The notes under the pieces were generated by a model. That model did no database searches and was not told where the DNA came from. It saw only the letters and a list, made by a program, of their open reading frames with translations. From assembly GCA_036346255.1 (NCBI GenBank), contig CM070635.1:47271715-47335714 (forward strand): DNA of 64,000 bases, read 5' to 3'. This DNA comes from Ampelocalamus luodianensis. Lineage: Eukaryota > Streptophyta > Magnoliopsida > Poales > Poaceae. How positions within the stretch are numbered: position 1 is the first letter of the stretch; each line of letters begins with the position of its first letter. Below are positions 1 to 13,200 of the stretch, one piece after another. The translations under genes were made by a program, and so were the position numbers.

Positions 1-1
1 C

Positions 2-351
2 CGCCGCGTCTTCCGGGTGGTATCCAGCTTTTGGCGAGGTAACCTCGCCTTCGACGTCATCCTCTAGAACGACGTTGCACGTCTCCTGGAGGATTACCAT
101 CACTTCGACTGCTTCATCGAGGAGGGGGGCGACCGAATCTACCTTGCTGAGATCCCCTCGAGCAAGAGAAGATAGCCCATGGGCGCAATTTGACTTGACT
201 CTTCAGTCGGAGCGTCTTTGGGCCACACTCGAATGGGCACGTCAGCGGGTGGACGTATTTTGGGCTTCATTCGCTGATCCAGAACCGTTTGATGCTGACG
301 ACGTCGCCTACGAAGTTTTGAAGACGGAGATAGCAGGCTACCTCCACCACT
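2..351 (+). pseudogene. Degenerate coding-like segment, unknown origin
   Basis: Reading from base 2, a frame gives a Phe/Trp-rich stretch with an in-frame TAG near 72 and continues to a stop near 175. A second open stretch in another frame, rich in Asp/Glu/Trp, runs from about 180 to a stop at 353. Together they look like one reading frame broken by a stop and a shift, as in an old transposon protein or gene remnant. I do not recognise a family, and the segment runs off the left edge. Confidence 0.25.
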
Positions 352-952
352 AGAAAATCTTTGCTTGTTTATGTTTCTACTTTTTTTTAATCTTTGTAAG
401 AAGCGACTGACCACATTGTTTGACCATATATAAATACAAAAAAAAACCTCGGTTGAATTTGTATTTACTGTCTACGATGAAACCGTTTACTGTGTTACAT
501 GTTTTATATTACTGCCTTCACGATATATCCGGTTTCAATTTATGTTTACTGTCTACAGTGAAACCGTTTACTGTTCTACAAACGTCTGTTTACTTCATTG
601 GACCTACTCGGTACTCCCCTACACAATTACCTTACAAGATAGCTAGGGGTTTACTATCACGACACTAACTTTTAACTATCGAAAAAAAAGAGATTGCAAA
701 AAAGCGGTGGTAAAAAAGGGAAGCCGATTACTGTGTACGACGTTAAGTTTTACGAACTAACGTAGGAGCTCATAAAAAAACGTGTTGCCTTGAAAACATG
801 TAGTAAAAGGGATATGTGTATTACTGTTATGGCATATGATATTTACGATGTTTCTGGGCCGGCCATATGGGATTGCGCGTGCGCGCATCACACCTAGCCT
901 AGATCGTGCGCGGTGGGCTGCATAAGCTTTGAATAACTATTGTACGTTCGGC

Positions 953-981
<29 letters not shown>
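953..981. repeat. (TA)n microsatellite
   Basis: About 14 uninterrupted TA units read directly from the sequence. Confidence 0.9.
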
Positions 982-986
<5 letters not shown>

Positions 987-1149
987 ATGCTAGTGAACTC
1001 TACTACCACATATCTATACCATCAATATTTGCATGGATGTGTGTAGTGGAGAGAGAGAAAAGGTGAAGAGAGTTGAAGGTTCAATGCCTATGCTAGATGA
1101 AGGGTGGAGATAGATGGTGCTAGAGTTGTATGGGATGCTAAAACCCCAT

Positions 1150-1183
<34 letters not shown>
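1150..1183. repeat. (CA)n(TA)n compound microsatellite
   Basis: About ten CA units followed directly by about seven TA units. Confidence 0.9.
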
Positions 1184-1196
1184 GAATGTCTGTTTC

Positions 1197-1538
1197 GTAC
1201 TCCCAGTAGTACATACTTCCACTTCTAATATATCATTTAAACGAACTTATTATATTTTTTTATCACTTTCAGTATACTTAAATACCGATTATAAGATCTT
1301 CCAATGCGACTTGATTGGAAAATTTTCATTCATTGGAGCCTTTTATATTTGCTATATAACATTTTTCATATATAAAAGAAGTATATACACAGATTTTAGT
1401 ATAAAAAGTGGATTTTTATGGAACTCACTTTGATGTATCTTATAATTATTATTAGAGTATACTCAAATTGATAAAGAAGTATCATCATACGATTTAAATG
1501 ATATATGAGTGGTGAAAGTACGTACTCCTAATAGTACC
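1197..1538. mobile_element. Foldback MITE-like element
   Basis: The left end (1197-1243) and the reverse complement of the right end (1487-1538) align over about 47 bases. Shared blocks include ATATATCATTTAAA and several GTAC-containing stretches. The centre is AT-rich and non-coding. Size and structure fit a miniature inverted-repeat element. The superfamily is unclear because no clean target duplication was identified. Confidence 0.55.
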
Positions 1539-1972
1539 ATACCATTTTCGTTTGCATATATAGTCATCGGTAGCTCTAAAGTTGTACTATCTAGAACGTG
1601 TCGTACCATAGATCTGTACGCACACATGGCTACAAGCCTACACATTAACTTATGTACTTGATATGTTTTATTGCTGCATACCTGTCATTGGCTGGTTGTG
1701 GTGTACACCATGATGCATGGAGGATAATTATAAACTTGTCTAAGTATTTCTTTTTATCGAACCGGCCATTATCAAGGTTTTGTAATTGACGCTATCACTA
1801 GTGAGGCAACTGATAGAAATACCAGTCTTGGTGCACCAGATGCTTGAGGTGTACACCATGGTTATTAAGATTTCTTATGACGATTCATCAGTTGCAAGTT
1901 CTGTCCTATAGCATTACGTGTACATAGGTTGAAGTCGAACTGACATGTTGGTTATTGATTTATTTAATGAAG

Positions 1973-2290
1973 GTCCAATTCAAAGAGGGGAGCTTCCAGC
2001 CTCCGGAGATATCGTCGTCGGTGGATCTACCCGCACAGATTGATATATTTGGGCAAAAGATCAGCCTGGGGCCAGTCCGGCAGGTGCTGAACCCTTTGCA
2101 GCAAGCCTTTTCTAGCATTGCAGGGTCCATTTCTGGGCAGCCACCCCTCAAGATACCAATTCCTGGCAACAACAGGGCCCGGTCCTGGCTCTTGACAACC
2201 TACCTGGACAAAGACTTCAGGATCTCGAGAGGCGACGGAGGCCTCTTCATTCTTGCCAAACAGGGGAGCCCTTTACTAGATCAATTGTAA
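1973..2290 (+). CDS. Plastid-lipid-associated protein / fibrillin, last exon
   Basis: This exon encodes 105 residues and a stop and corresponds to the C-terminal part of a PAP/fibrillin domain. Fibrillins are lipocalin-like plastid proteins that coat plastoglobules and associate with thylakoids, acting in lipid and quinone storage and stress tolerance. Recognisable blocks are FGQKISLGPV, LNPLQQAF, SGQPPLKIPIPG, and near the end TTYLDKDFRISRGDGGLF followed by GSPLL. An AG acceptor at 1971-1972 gives a phase-0 exon start. No upstream exons were found in 1-1972, which hold a MITE and degenerate DNA. They are either beyond a long, transposon-filled intron or lost. The reading frame is undamaged, so this may be a live gene. 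The family call is firm; the paralogue is not. Confidence 0.82.
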   Translation, partial: VQFKEGSFQPPEISSSVDLPAQIDIFGQKISLGPVRQVLNPLQQAFSSIAGSISGQPPLKIPIPGNNRARSWLLTTYLDKDFRISRGDGGLFILAKQGSPLLDQL

Positions 2291-4047
2291 ATCTGTAAAT
2301 GTAATAGGCCACCACTCGCTACGTGAAAGCTGGCTGCCATTATTCTTCACCTCTGTTTATTAAACGAGCTCCTTGACACAATTATATGCGTTGCTCTCAT
2401 GGTTTCCCAAAGTCTCAGCCACACCAATATTGAATCGAGTAGCTTCTTGTTGAGAGGCTAACAGCCATAGCACATTTCACGTTTTTTTAGAGGGCTTCCC
2501 GAGCAATGGGCACGTTATCGTCAGTTGAGCATCTGTATCTTTTGATTACTTTGTTTTTTTCCCTTCTTGTACGGAAATCTTTTGATTACTATTGCTCGCA
2601 AGCTCAAGAGAGAGCACCACGAAATCTTTCGATCACTTGCCCAATCCCCTCATCCAAGATCAAAGCTTGCCACGATAACATGAACGACACGTTTCTCACC
2701 GCCATGACAGTAGTACAAAGGGCGTTTAAAAAAACGAGATAAGACTACTCATGTGATACTTCTTTTTTTTACGATCTCTTGCTAAATGCTCACATCCTGC
2801 ATGAATCACTGACGCTTGCCACGCCTCAAATTCAAGCGAAACTAACAAATTGGCAGCAACATGATGTTCCGAAACAATTTTTGAAGGGTTTCAGACAGAC
2901 AAAAAAATTGTTCCTAAAAACACCGTTCAAAAAGGAGCTCTCCCATATCCACTTGTATAATCATTAATATTTGACACACTTCTAATTCTTTAAACCACAT
3001 AATTACAGAACTATCCCTAGCAGAAATCACGTCCTTTTCCTTGTATCCTAATCATAAGATAGCCTTCCAAGGTTTTACTGCTCCTTTCTGACGAAATTGT
3101 GGGCAACAATGCCCTTGAGTCTTGCCTTCTACAGTAATTTGCTACTGCTAAATAGGGATTCAAACTTTAAGATTCATACAGGTGGCAAACAGCATCGCAT
3201 ATAAGTGTAAACAGATCACATTAACCATCTGATTCCAGCATGGAAGTTAAGGCGACTTGACCTGTCCAATTCACCATAACCACAATTTGAGAAGAATGTT
3301 TCCTTGTAGCTCCCGTTCATCTTTCATCATGATTCCTGCATTTTTTTTAATTAAAAAATCACACAGCTTAATATGACCATCAGGTAAAGATGCAAATGAG
3401 CCTACATGAATGAATATATAAAAGAACATCTACTGATATGGTTAAACATGGGTATTCATTTCTTTTCGGGTGTGCAGACATAATGGGTATTCGTGTTTAG
3501 ACCAGATGTTTCTTGAAAATATGTTAAGCTAATAGTACACAAGATACCTGATAGTTCAATAATGTATATCAGTTATTAAGAAAGCATATCATCTTCACCT
3601 CGCTAAACTGAAAAGAGCAGGCTATTGAAGTGAATGGTTAGTCTTGTCATGTGCATGTTTGTGAGTTATGGCAAACCTTATTCATACCATTCAGATAAAG
3701 GGAAAAATAATGTGGAAATGGGTTATAAGAAAATATCCTCTAACATTGATGTATTCATGTTCAGCCTGAAAGCACTAGTATCAGCAGTAGTAAACTAGCA
3801 ACATATTTCCAACTAGAGATTAAATGATATCACTAAAGAATTAATCTATGACTCCAAATTCAAGTCAAACACATTGAGAAAAAAAAAACTGGGGTCTCAA
3901 AACAGTTTCCATAATACATATAATACATTTGTTATTTCGCTCTCTTGTTGATGTAAGTGTTCTTCAAATTTCCTCATCTGAGAAATATTGATTCACAAGG
4001 GATGATAGAGAGAGAGAAAAACAAAACGTGGAGTTGTTTACCCTTTG
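2291..4047. other. Intergenic between convergent genes
   Basis: This stretch lies between the 3' ends of the fibrillin exon (plus) and the TTI1-like gene (minus). It should hold both 3' UTRs. The short open stretches at 2506-2967 have no recognisable product. No repeat with clear ends was seen. Confidence 0.5.
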
Positions 4048-4125
4048 TCAGACGTCAGTGCCAAGGAGACGTTTCATGACACCAAACTCAGCGTGAGAGA
4101 CAATGTCCTCAGTGAGGCGCCAAGG
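4048..4125 (-). CDS. Possible alternative last exon of the TTI1-like gene
   Basis: On the minus strand a TTGCAG acceptor precedes 25 open codons ending in TGA. The peptide starts PWRLTEDIVSHAEF and ends LLGTDV. It is in phase 0, compatible with a splice from within the final codons of the upstream TTI1-like exon, using a weak GT at GCA/GTCTTA. The upstream exon also has its own TGA at 4259-4261, so this exon may be used only in some transcripts, or be chance. Confidence 0.25.
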   Translation of the reverse strand, partial: PWRLTEDIVSHAEFGVMKRLLGTDV

Positions 4126-4258
4126 CTGCAATAGAAAGATGGACAAACACACCTGAAAAACGTAGTAGAACTCTCAAATAAAGAAATGTGCCAATTGCCA
4201 GCAGCAAACCCATAAGTTCAACATAACCCAACTGACAAAGCCGAGCAGTTTCCGGATT

Positions 4259-7200
4259 TCATGTTAAGACTGCATCCTGCATCCTTTTGAAGACATCATG
4301 TACAGATGAGGGATCAAAATCACGTCTAACACCCTCACCACCATACTGCAGAAAGAGGTAGTCTCTTGAAGACATTGGAGGGGGCAAAAGATCATATAGC
4401 TCCACCAGATCTTGGTTAGGTGGTAAAGGCATATCCCTTTGGTTCAGTGAATAATACACGTCTGCCAGAAGAAGCCAGACGAGGTCAGCATCCATACAGG
4501 CAAGTCCCGCCAAAGCCCTTATAGCAGCTTCTCGCAAACCTATCAAACCACTATAGGCAATCCCTACCACAAGGCCACAAACCTTCTTAAGTACACTTTC
4601 CAGTGCAATAGCACTTCTTTTGTTGGAAGATATTTCGGTGATCATGTCCAGGACTGCTATCTGAATCTTTTGGCTGGAGATCTCAGCCATAGGTTCCTCT
4701 GAGGTAAGTGAGGTATTCCTATATGGTAAAATAATTGCTTTCTCATCCATTAATGACAATCTTTTTCGTCGGAATGGAGACAAGGCCAACAACCTCCAAA
4801 TAACAGGTCCATCCTTATGAAACCGGCGTACAAAAAAATCACCACCAGATATCCCAATGGCTCTACTTAACACTTCTGTGCATTTTCTGACAACAGGCTG
4901 CAAAAACCTTATTCTGGTGAGAGCAGATATCATATAGAAGGAATATAAGTTACATTAAGGCTGAATATAGAAAAAAAAACATACACACAAAGTAAAAGCA
5001 ACAAGCAAATGATTTTTCACCAGTTTAGCAACTCATATAGATACAATGTTATCATCTCAAGGGTTCATCAGTTCATCTGATATCCAAGTGGGTCGTTGGC
5101 TCGTGGCAAATTCCAGATCCAAGCTAAAACATATGTACTAGGTCTATTTCATGCACAAACCAACCATACACGTTGTTTCATAAAGCGAATTAGACTTTCA
5201 TGTTTTGGTCAGCTGGGAAGTATTTGTTCCATGACTACAAAATTATAAATGAATCGAACCTTCAACGACAGCAACAAACAAAAAGGTTGATATGAAAATC
5301 AGGAGAGATGGGTTAAGTTATAAGGGTGCAACATCATTTACCAAATTCACCTGAATATTATGCATTTCATTTATTTACATTCAAAGTCAATACATACCCT
5401 TGGAAATTGGAAATAAATTTGGTGGCACTATGCCACTATGTTCTGTTCTGAAAATCCTTAATACAGTTGTGATCAGTTTTACTTCCGAATCTGTTACACA
5501 AATTTGATCTGATAAGAGGAGCAAAGATATGGATGCAGTGGATCAACCCATTATAGCAGGTCGTCAAACAAGAAGGTGCCATTTAAGGTGAGGTTACTGG
5601 ACAAGGACAAACCTCAAAATAACAATAGTAACATGTGTCACAGGCTAATGGAAATAAATAAGGTGATTCGAGTTTGATCATGCGTCAGATAGGATTCCCA
5701 AGCAACTATAGGAAGCCCTAGGATCTAAGAACACAAATGGCAAAACGAAAATGCTGAGCTTAGATATGATACAGGCAACTCAATGTCCCTGGGCTCTATA
5801 TCTGATTATGGCAAAAAGAATCAGTGGCTCGGTTCATGGATTGGATGGTGTCAAATGCTCTTGCGGATTAAAAACCCTCCGCCATGCTTTGTGGTAGTGA
5901 GCATGAAACAATAGCATCGATGAATGATTCAATGTATGTAGTTAAAACAATAAATATTTCTAGGAAAGCATTCGTTGTAAAAAAACAAAGAAGCAAGCAA
6001 GCTAACAGAATAATGAATTGCAGATGCAAAACAATCAGATGTAAGAAACCGTACCACTGAGATCTTGTTATTAAGACAGATAACAATGTATGGCCATAGT
6101 TTGTTCATAGCTGGGAGTAGTCTATTCTCATCAACATCTTCAGAAGCATCCATATCATCAAGAAGTTCATCCAATGACAGAAACTGGATTGCCTCCTCAA
6201 TAACAGCTTTGGTTTGGTTTTCACACTTATAAGCATCCTCAACCTTGGCAATAGATACAATAGCATTCTGGAGATAGCAAAGAATATTTTAATGTGACTC
6301 TGAATGCAGAATGCCAGAAGCGAGCCTCATTGCCAGGATGAAACGAAAAGTCTTCAAGCAATTATTTTTTGTCGATGTAGCATAACAGCATTAGTATAAA
6401 TGCAGCATAAAATTTTATTCTTTTAATTAACACAAAATCTAAGAACTATGTTGCCAAGTAATGTGAGGTAGCAAGTTTGCAAAAGCTGTTAAATGGGATG
6501 AGATTTAAATCCTGGTTCTAATAATGCGGAAGACAAATAAATTGTGGTACACAAAGTACAACCATTACAGAAAATTTCCTCACTAGATGTAGACTGTAGA
6601 ATATTCCATTCCTTGAGATAAAGAATGAACTGTTGATAACTCAAGTTATTATAACATATAAAAAGTTAAAAACCCAACATTCGGAACGCCATTCAAAAAA
6701 CTATTACCAAACAAAATAGTTGGAAACTTGGAACAACATGTAAAATGCATGGCCAAAAAAAAAGAAAAATATATTGACCTTGCAAGTAAAATATCCTATG
6801 AAATGAAACCAGAACCTAAACTTATTTCAATGTGTTATCTAAATTAGAAGAACAAATACCTCCACGATGTCAAGGGCTACAAGACAAGCTGCTTCTTTGG
6901 TTGAAGTGAGAAGTGGAGTAGCAGCTAATAAGCAAGAGCCAACAAGAGACCCAACTATTCTCCTGTATCTTCTCATTTCATTTAGCTTGCAAAGTAAATC
7001 CTCCCAATATTCCAATCTCAGAAAATCTGGTTGAACATCAACATCTGTTCTTTCTGATGTAACCACAAAGACAGGGTATGAGATAGTGATTGCATGAATA
7101 AGGGTTTCATGAATAAAGTAATTGCAAGATCAAAACCCACTTTTTTGTAGGGAGCAAAAGAATGAGTCATATATATTGCATTATTGCATAGAGAGAGAGA

Positions 7201-10200
7201 AGTCAGGAGAAAAGGAGATTGGCACCATGGTGTAGAAAAGTAATTCGAACATGCATATGGTTGGAGTCACAGGAAAAGCCTAGCAAGCTGTTAGTTTACT
7301 ACCGTCATGTTCTAGATATCTACATAAGCAAAATAAGCAATTATATTCTTAGACCAAGGTAAACATGCAATAGGAAAAAAACATCAAACAATATCAAACA
7401 AGTGGGAAGAAAAGGATACTAGAAATAAATGCAAGCAGAACCGCCTAAACCAAATGACGAAGTCAAAAGATGCCATATCCAAGGGTCACAAAACTGTTCT
7501 CAGGCAATTTCCCGGCCAGCCACCGGTACCGGTAACCGGCCGGTTACCGGTCAAACCGGATTTTGTCCAGATGAAATTCGCTCGAATCTGATTAAAAACT
7601 ATTTGAAATTTGAAATTTTGAATTTGAATTTGACAAAACCGCTGGGATTCCGTATCCCAGCCCACCTCCGGTAAGCGGTTACCGGCTGGGATTTTAATCC
7701 CTGGCCATATCGCCTTTACTCTCTTGGTTAGATGCAGCGTTAGCAACTTAGCAAACAAAATTCATTAAAAGATATAAGCAGCAAATTCCCATGATGGTAT
7801 AGTTGAAACAAAAATTATTTTGCATGCTTTGATACTACTTCCATTATTTCATTACTATGATGAACTGCAACCCAAACTAGCTGCTGTAGAAGATGTTGAC
7901 AAACAGAATTGAATCCTGTCAAGCTATTACCAGACATTGCACTGGTTTCTGTTCTCTTCTCTATCACATTTTGGACTGCTTGACCTTCAGATCTGACTTT
8001 CACATAAAATGGCTGCGCCTCATCTGGCAAACTAATAGATTCATGTCTAGATGCCTTGGCAATCTCAGAAACCGCCTACAGATACCCAAAAAGAAAGAAA
8101 AGAATTTGCTCAGTGAAACATACAAAAAAACAGATATGAAAAATAAGTACATGTGTGGTGCTGGAATTCTGTATACGCCAATGAGCACATCAATAATACC
8201 AGATAATCAGAGACAAATCAACATTTGCACCTTAACTTGTATGAAGTTTTTTTTTTTTTAAATGTAGGCTTCACAAATATCTATTTAATTAAGAGAGAAA
8301 ACAACCCTAATGAGATTTTTTTTCCACTATTAATTTCACCACTTGGATGCTAATAAAGAGAAAATAGCACTAATGAGTCACTTTGCTCCACTATTTGTTT
8401 CACCACTTGGCCACCATCACCACCTAAGTACATATGTAGATAGTAGGCCAATTGCAACTACTACTGTATTAATGTATTGCCACACTCTAATTTGCGGATT
8501 TAATAATAAGAATAGCACAATCAGTAGAAAACGTCAATAAAAAATTCAAAACATCATCCCGAATGTGGAAAGGTATGAAAACTTGGCAATCTCATTGTGG
8601 GAGTTAAAATGGTCAGACAAGTAAATAAAATTTGAAACCACAGCCAACAACACACAAAAGCTCAAAATCCAAATCCCCTTTTAGTAGAACAATCAAAACA
8701 GATACCACATGTTATCAAAACTTTGTATATCATAATACCTTCAGAAATGGAACAGTTAGATGTGGGTGATCATGCCTACCAAGAACCTCAAGCTCTGAAG
8801 AAACTGCCCGCATCTGTAAGAATTCACATGTATTACAATGAAAATTACACAAATGAAACTTGCTTCAAATACATAAACATCACATTTTGTTCTGATAAAA
8901 GGACAACCTTTGTCCCTTGCTTCCCCATAGACCATCATATCCACCTAGCGTTTACTAAAAACAGGGAAGTGGTCCCAAAAAGAGAAGTGTAACTTCCAAA
9001 GCAATTAAGTGGCAATTGATTTGATAAATTTGCAACTACCAATGTTTTACAAGGCAATTTTATTACTGAGAGAATATAGGAAAAGCACTTCCCGATTTTT
9101 TTTCAAAAGGCAAATTATTGAAGAAATGGAATTTTTTGCTTCTGAGATTCATAGCCACCCTAATCATACCGGTTCTTCCAAGAATGGCAAAATGTCACGA
9201 GAAGCACCGATATAACACAGCATGGAAGCAAGAATATTAGGGACATGGGGGTTGAGGTCCAAGTGACGCAGCTGTCTGCAAAGAGAGTCAACAACGTAAT
9301 CTGCATTTGCGACAACAAATTGGGCAACCTGTACAGGGAGGTAGAAAAAACATTAATGAAAAGTTCAACGATGACAAGAATTCCTGCATGAGATAAGGCA
9401 ATCAATTACCGAACAATAACCACCAGCAGCAGCAAGCGCTCTTAAGACAGCATCTGATGCAATTCTTATCTGAACACTTGAGCTTATAAGTTTTTGAAGC
9501 AGAAGATAAAGTGAAGAGTGCATAAACCCACTACGTGCAAAATCTTGACCAAGAACGACACCAAAGACTCCAATTCCTTCAATCATTACCTGATACAGAA
9601 GATCAAAACTTGAACTTGAGCAGACAAAATATAATTCAAAACAGAACAAGCAAAAAAGAACTTAAACAAAATAGATTCATGAATTGCAATGATCCATAAT
9701 TACTTGATGCAGTGCAGTGGTATCGCGGAAGAAGTGCAATGGAATATTCGATTCTGTTAGGAGTAGCTCAGAGTCCTGCTCTGTTGGAAGATCCCATACT
9801 TCTGGAGACATATACTCATGCAGAATACTGCCAATGCTATGAATAATGTGGCCTTTAGTGCCCATTTGCTCACTTATCTTCCAAAATTTTCTGCCATTAG
9901 TAACTCCACTATGTTGACCACAAACAGTTAATTGATCATTTTGACCACGTACCCCTATCACTTGTGCTGAACTCTTGTTGAATAGTTGTAAACATATACT
10001 GAGGGATTGATCTGACAGACCATACATGAGCTCATTAAGTATGCAAACAGCAGAGCTTGCCTGGCGTAGTGTTTGTCCGGCATCACTTTTCATGTACCAC
10101 CTCTGCATACCATATTTGTAAATATCTTTACCACGCAGCTCAGTGCTCAATCTCCTGAATTGATCGAGTAGAATATCAACGAAAACAGATAAGGACGCAC

Positions 10201-13200
10201 TGGTTTCTTCCCCTAGCATCATCACAAGCAACCAAACAAGTCAAGATTCCAGTGTCATAAATTATAACACTCATGAAATGGAACAAGCAGAACAGCCCCT
10301 AAATCATAAGTTTAGCAAGCATTTAAAGTAGTTGAAAAGTACCTGAAACTGTTGATAGACCAACAAGCCTAACTATTCCAGCAATAGCAACGTAAAGTTT
10401 CTGACTAGTTGCATGAACAAACCATGGAGGTACATGGGGCAGCTCGTATTCAACTGTACCGTGTGTTCCATTTGGCAGGCCATTATCTTGGATAACAGAT
10501 ATTTTGGAGGTTGTGGATGCAGATGGAGCATGCTGAAAACTATGAGTTATATCTTTAGGATAGGCACCACTCTTTAACTCGGCAACTGAATACAGATATC
10601 CAACAGACAGTGGCTTTGATACAATTAGCTTGTCCATGGAACCAGAAAATTGTGAACTATGACTAATGCATAAACCCAAACAATCAAAGAAACGAGCAGC
10701 AACAACCTGCCAGTGGAATCAAGTTCAGAATCAATCAAAGAATCATTGATCCTATGAAAGGACTGTAAAGAACTCAAAGAGTCATTGATCCAACCAAAGG
10801 AATGTAAAGAACATACAGGAGAACGATGAAGGTGATTTATCAGAAACTGAGGGCCTGCGTAAAAAGTTAGAGCCAACAGTCTCCTAGCATGTGAAAGCGC
10901 AGTGGTCTCCTCACTTCCAAGTACCACTTGCGGTAACTTTTCAAGTAGCCTGTTTTACATGTCAAAAAGTTGAGAATTTTGCTCCCACCATCAACTGTGT
11001 TGTTTCTAGAAAATAAAATAACACGAACCTGGTAAAAATATAAGAAACCTCATCCTCTGTTAGAAAACTCTGACCCTGCATGAAAAGATAATCAAGAGAA
11101 TCTTGCGCAGCCTCTGACACAGATGCTGCATCATCACATGCCAGAACACATAAGCATTCCTGCAATTATCTTTGTTAAGTTAAAAATAAATACAGCTTCA
11201 AGTAAAGGATGAGGAGAATGCTAGCTAAGCCAAAGGATGAGGAGAATGCTAGCTAAGCCAAAGATTTAAATGCATGGTGAATGAATTTCAAAAGATAAGA
11301 CATGTTGCAGATTGATGCCACAATTGTAGAATATGTGAGCATAACTATAGATCCGATATTTAGTTTCATGCTCTTTCACAAGTGACAGAAACATTACAAT
11401 TTACTAACTTACCACAAGTAACATCTTGCTTCTTCTTAATGTATAGCTGCAACTAGACAAAAGACCTCTAACACCATTAACCACCGACCTCCTTACTTTC
11501 TCCGATGAATGAATAGAAAGCTGCAAAAATGATACAATCTTAAGATGGCTCAGAAGAATGACATCCTAACTTAAAAACAACAAAAGGGAAAAAAGAGAAC
11601 ATCGACATACGTGTGGAAATGTGGCGGAAAGCAATTTATCAACATTACTAGCTGTTTCCTCAAGCCATTTTTTTGTCCGTTTAACATGCAGTGCTCTTCT
11701 ATCAGAAGAGACATTATTGACGTCAGAGATAGAGTCTTCTGTAGTCTCCTCATTGCCTATCTGTTCAGATAGCTTTTTGGCTGGCAATTGGCGAAGCATC
11801 TGCAATACATGTTCACTCGAACCACTGCCACCAGAACACTCAGTAGAATTCTCATCACTAGGCATATCAAGTGTGCTGAAATTTTCCTTGTCATTTAGGA
11901 CTATCATCAAAGCCTCAGTCAATCCAAGAACGGTTTGCTCAATGCTCAAAGCACTCCCAGCAGCACCACTAATCATAGCCTTAGATGTGTAGAGAACCTT
12001 TCCAAGACGGCTGACGATTCCAGGAAGGAAAAAGGCAAGAGAATCTGCAGAACCTACCTAAACAAGAAAAAATAAGTTTACCGAATTATGCGCATAATGG
12101 GAAAAGAAAAGGAATAGTCTCAGCAGGAGGAGCCACGCCCACAAAAAATAAAACCATCGAACCGTGCTTTTCTGCAAAGAGGAATCATGTCCACAAGAAA
12201 GATATAAGATGCGCCAAGCACAAAAGTGAGGCTAATTCTTACTAACGCAATCGGAGGAAACTGGGTATTTATATCATCTCTGAAAGTAGGTATATCTAAC
12301 ACCTCTTCAACAAATCATTCATTTTTGTTTCAGAATGATTAAAGATCACTACCCTGATTATTATGCCAATGACACAGCTAACAGTATAGCACTGTGTTGG
12401 TTTTTGTACCTTCATCTATTCATGCCTTCTTGTTTTTGTGGCAGGAATTTTTGGGGAAAATACTAGCAAGGTAGAGAGCTAATCAATAATATGCTTAAGC
12501 ATTTCTGGTGTCTCAACTAGCAAATCACCAATGTGGTGCACGTACAGAACTTCTCACCTTGGCAATAAGGACGCGCACTGCAAGCAATGATTCCTTTCTA
12601 ACATCTGCACTGCCATGGTGACCTCTTGATGCCTCAAGTTCTGACGACTTCCATAAGAAAACAAACCAAAATTAGAGCTCCATCCCACTAAACCATGATT
12701 ACATATAAAAGAACACATGTGTAAACAAATAAAAGAATCATTGGATGGCAAAGGTATTCTATATATACATACATAAATTAAGGAACGGATGCTATACCTG
12801 GAGAAGAAGTGAAAGCCAGTGTCCCACAGCAGCTGAAGCATTTTGGGACCTGAGGAATGCAAGCAAGCACTCCTCTGGTTGCGCAGAGTCCTTTGGGCGA
12901 ACTACACTGCCAACTTCCGAACTTGTAATGGTTGGGATGGTAGGAAATGCAGTTGCTTGCTTGCAAGAACAAGATTGATCCGAGCATGGCTGTAACTGCA
13001 TAACCATGGCTCTGAAGCATCTTATGATTCCACGGCGGAATTCCTCTGAAGCTTCGGAAGGTGAAAGCATTGCCCCGGAAGTTAACTTTTTCAGTAGTGC
13101 AACCATCTAGTAAAGCAAACAAAATATACTAATATTACAGATGTAAATAACTTGGTGGATTCAACCAAAAAAAGGAACACAATCCACATGTTCTGTTTAG

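Larger units (their letters stand above)
354..1196. other. Intergenic, AT-rich, with microsatellites
   Basis: No gene recognised. A (TA)n run lies at about 953-981 and a compound (CA)n(TA)n run at 1150-1183. The rest is AT-rich DNA without a coding signature. Confidence 0.6.
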
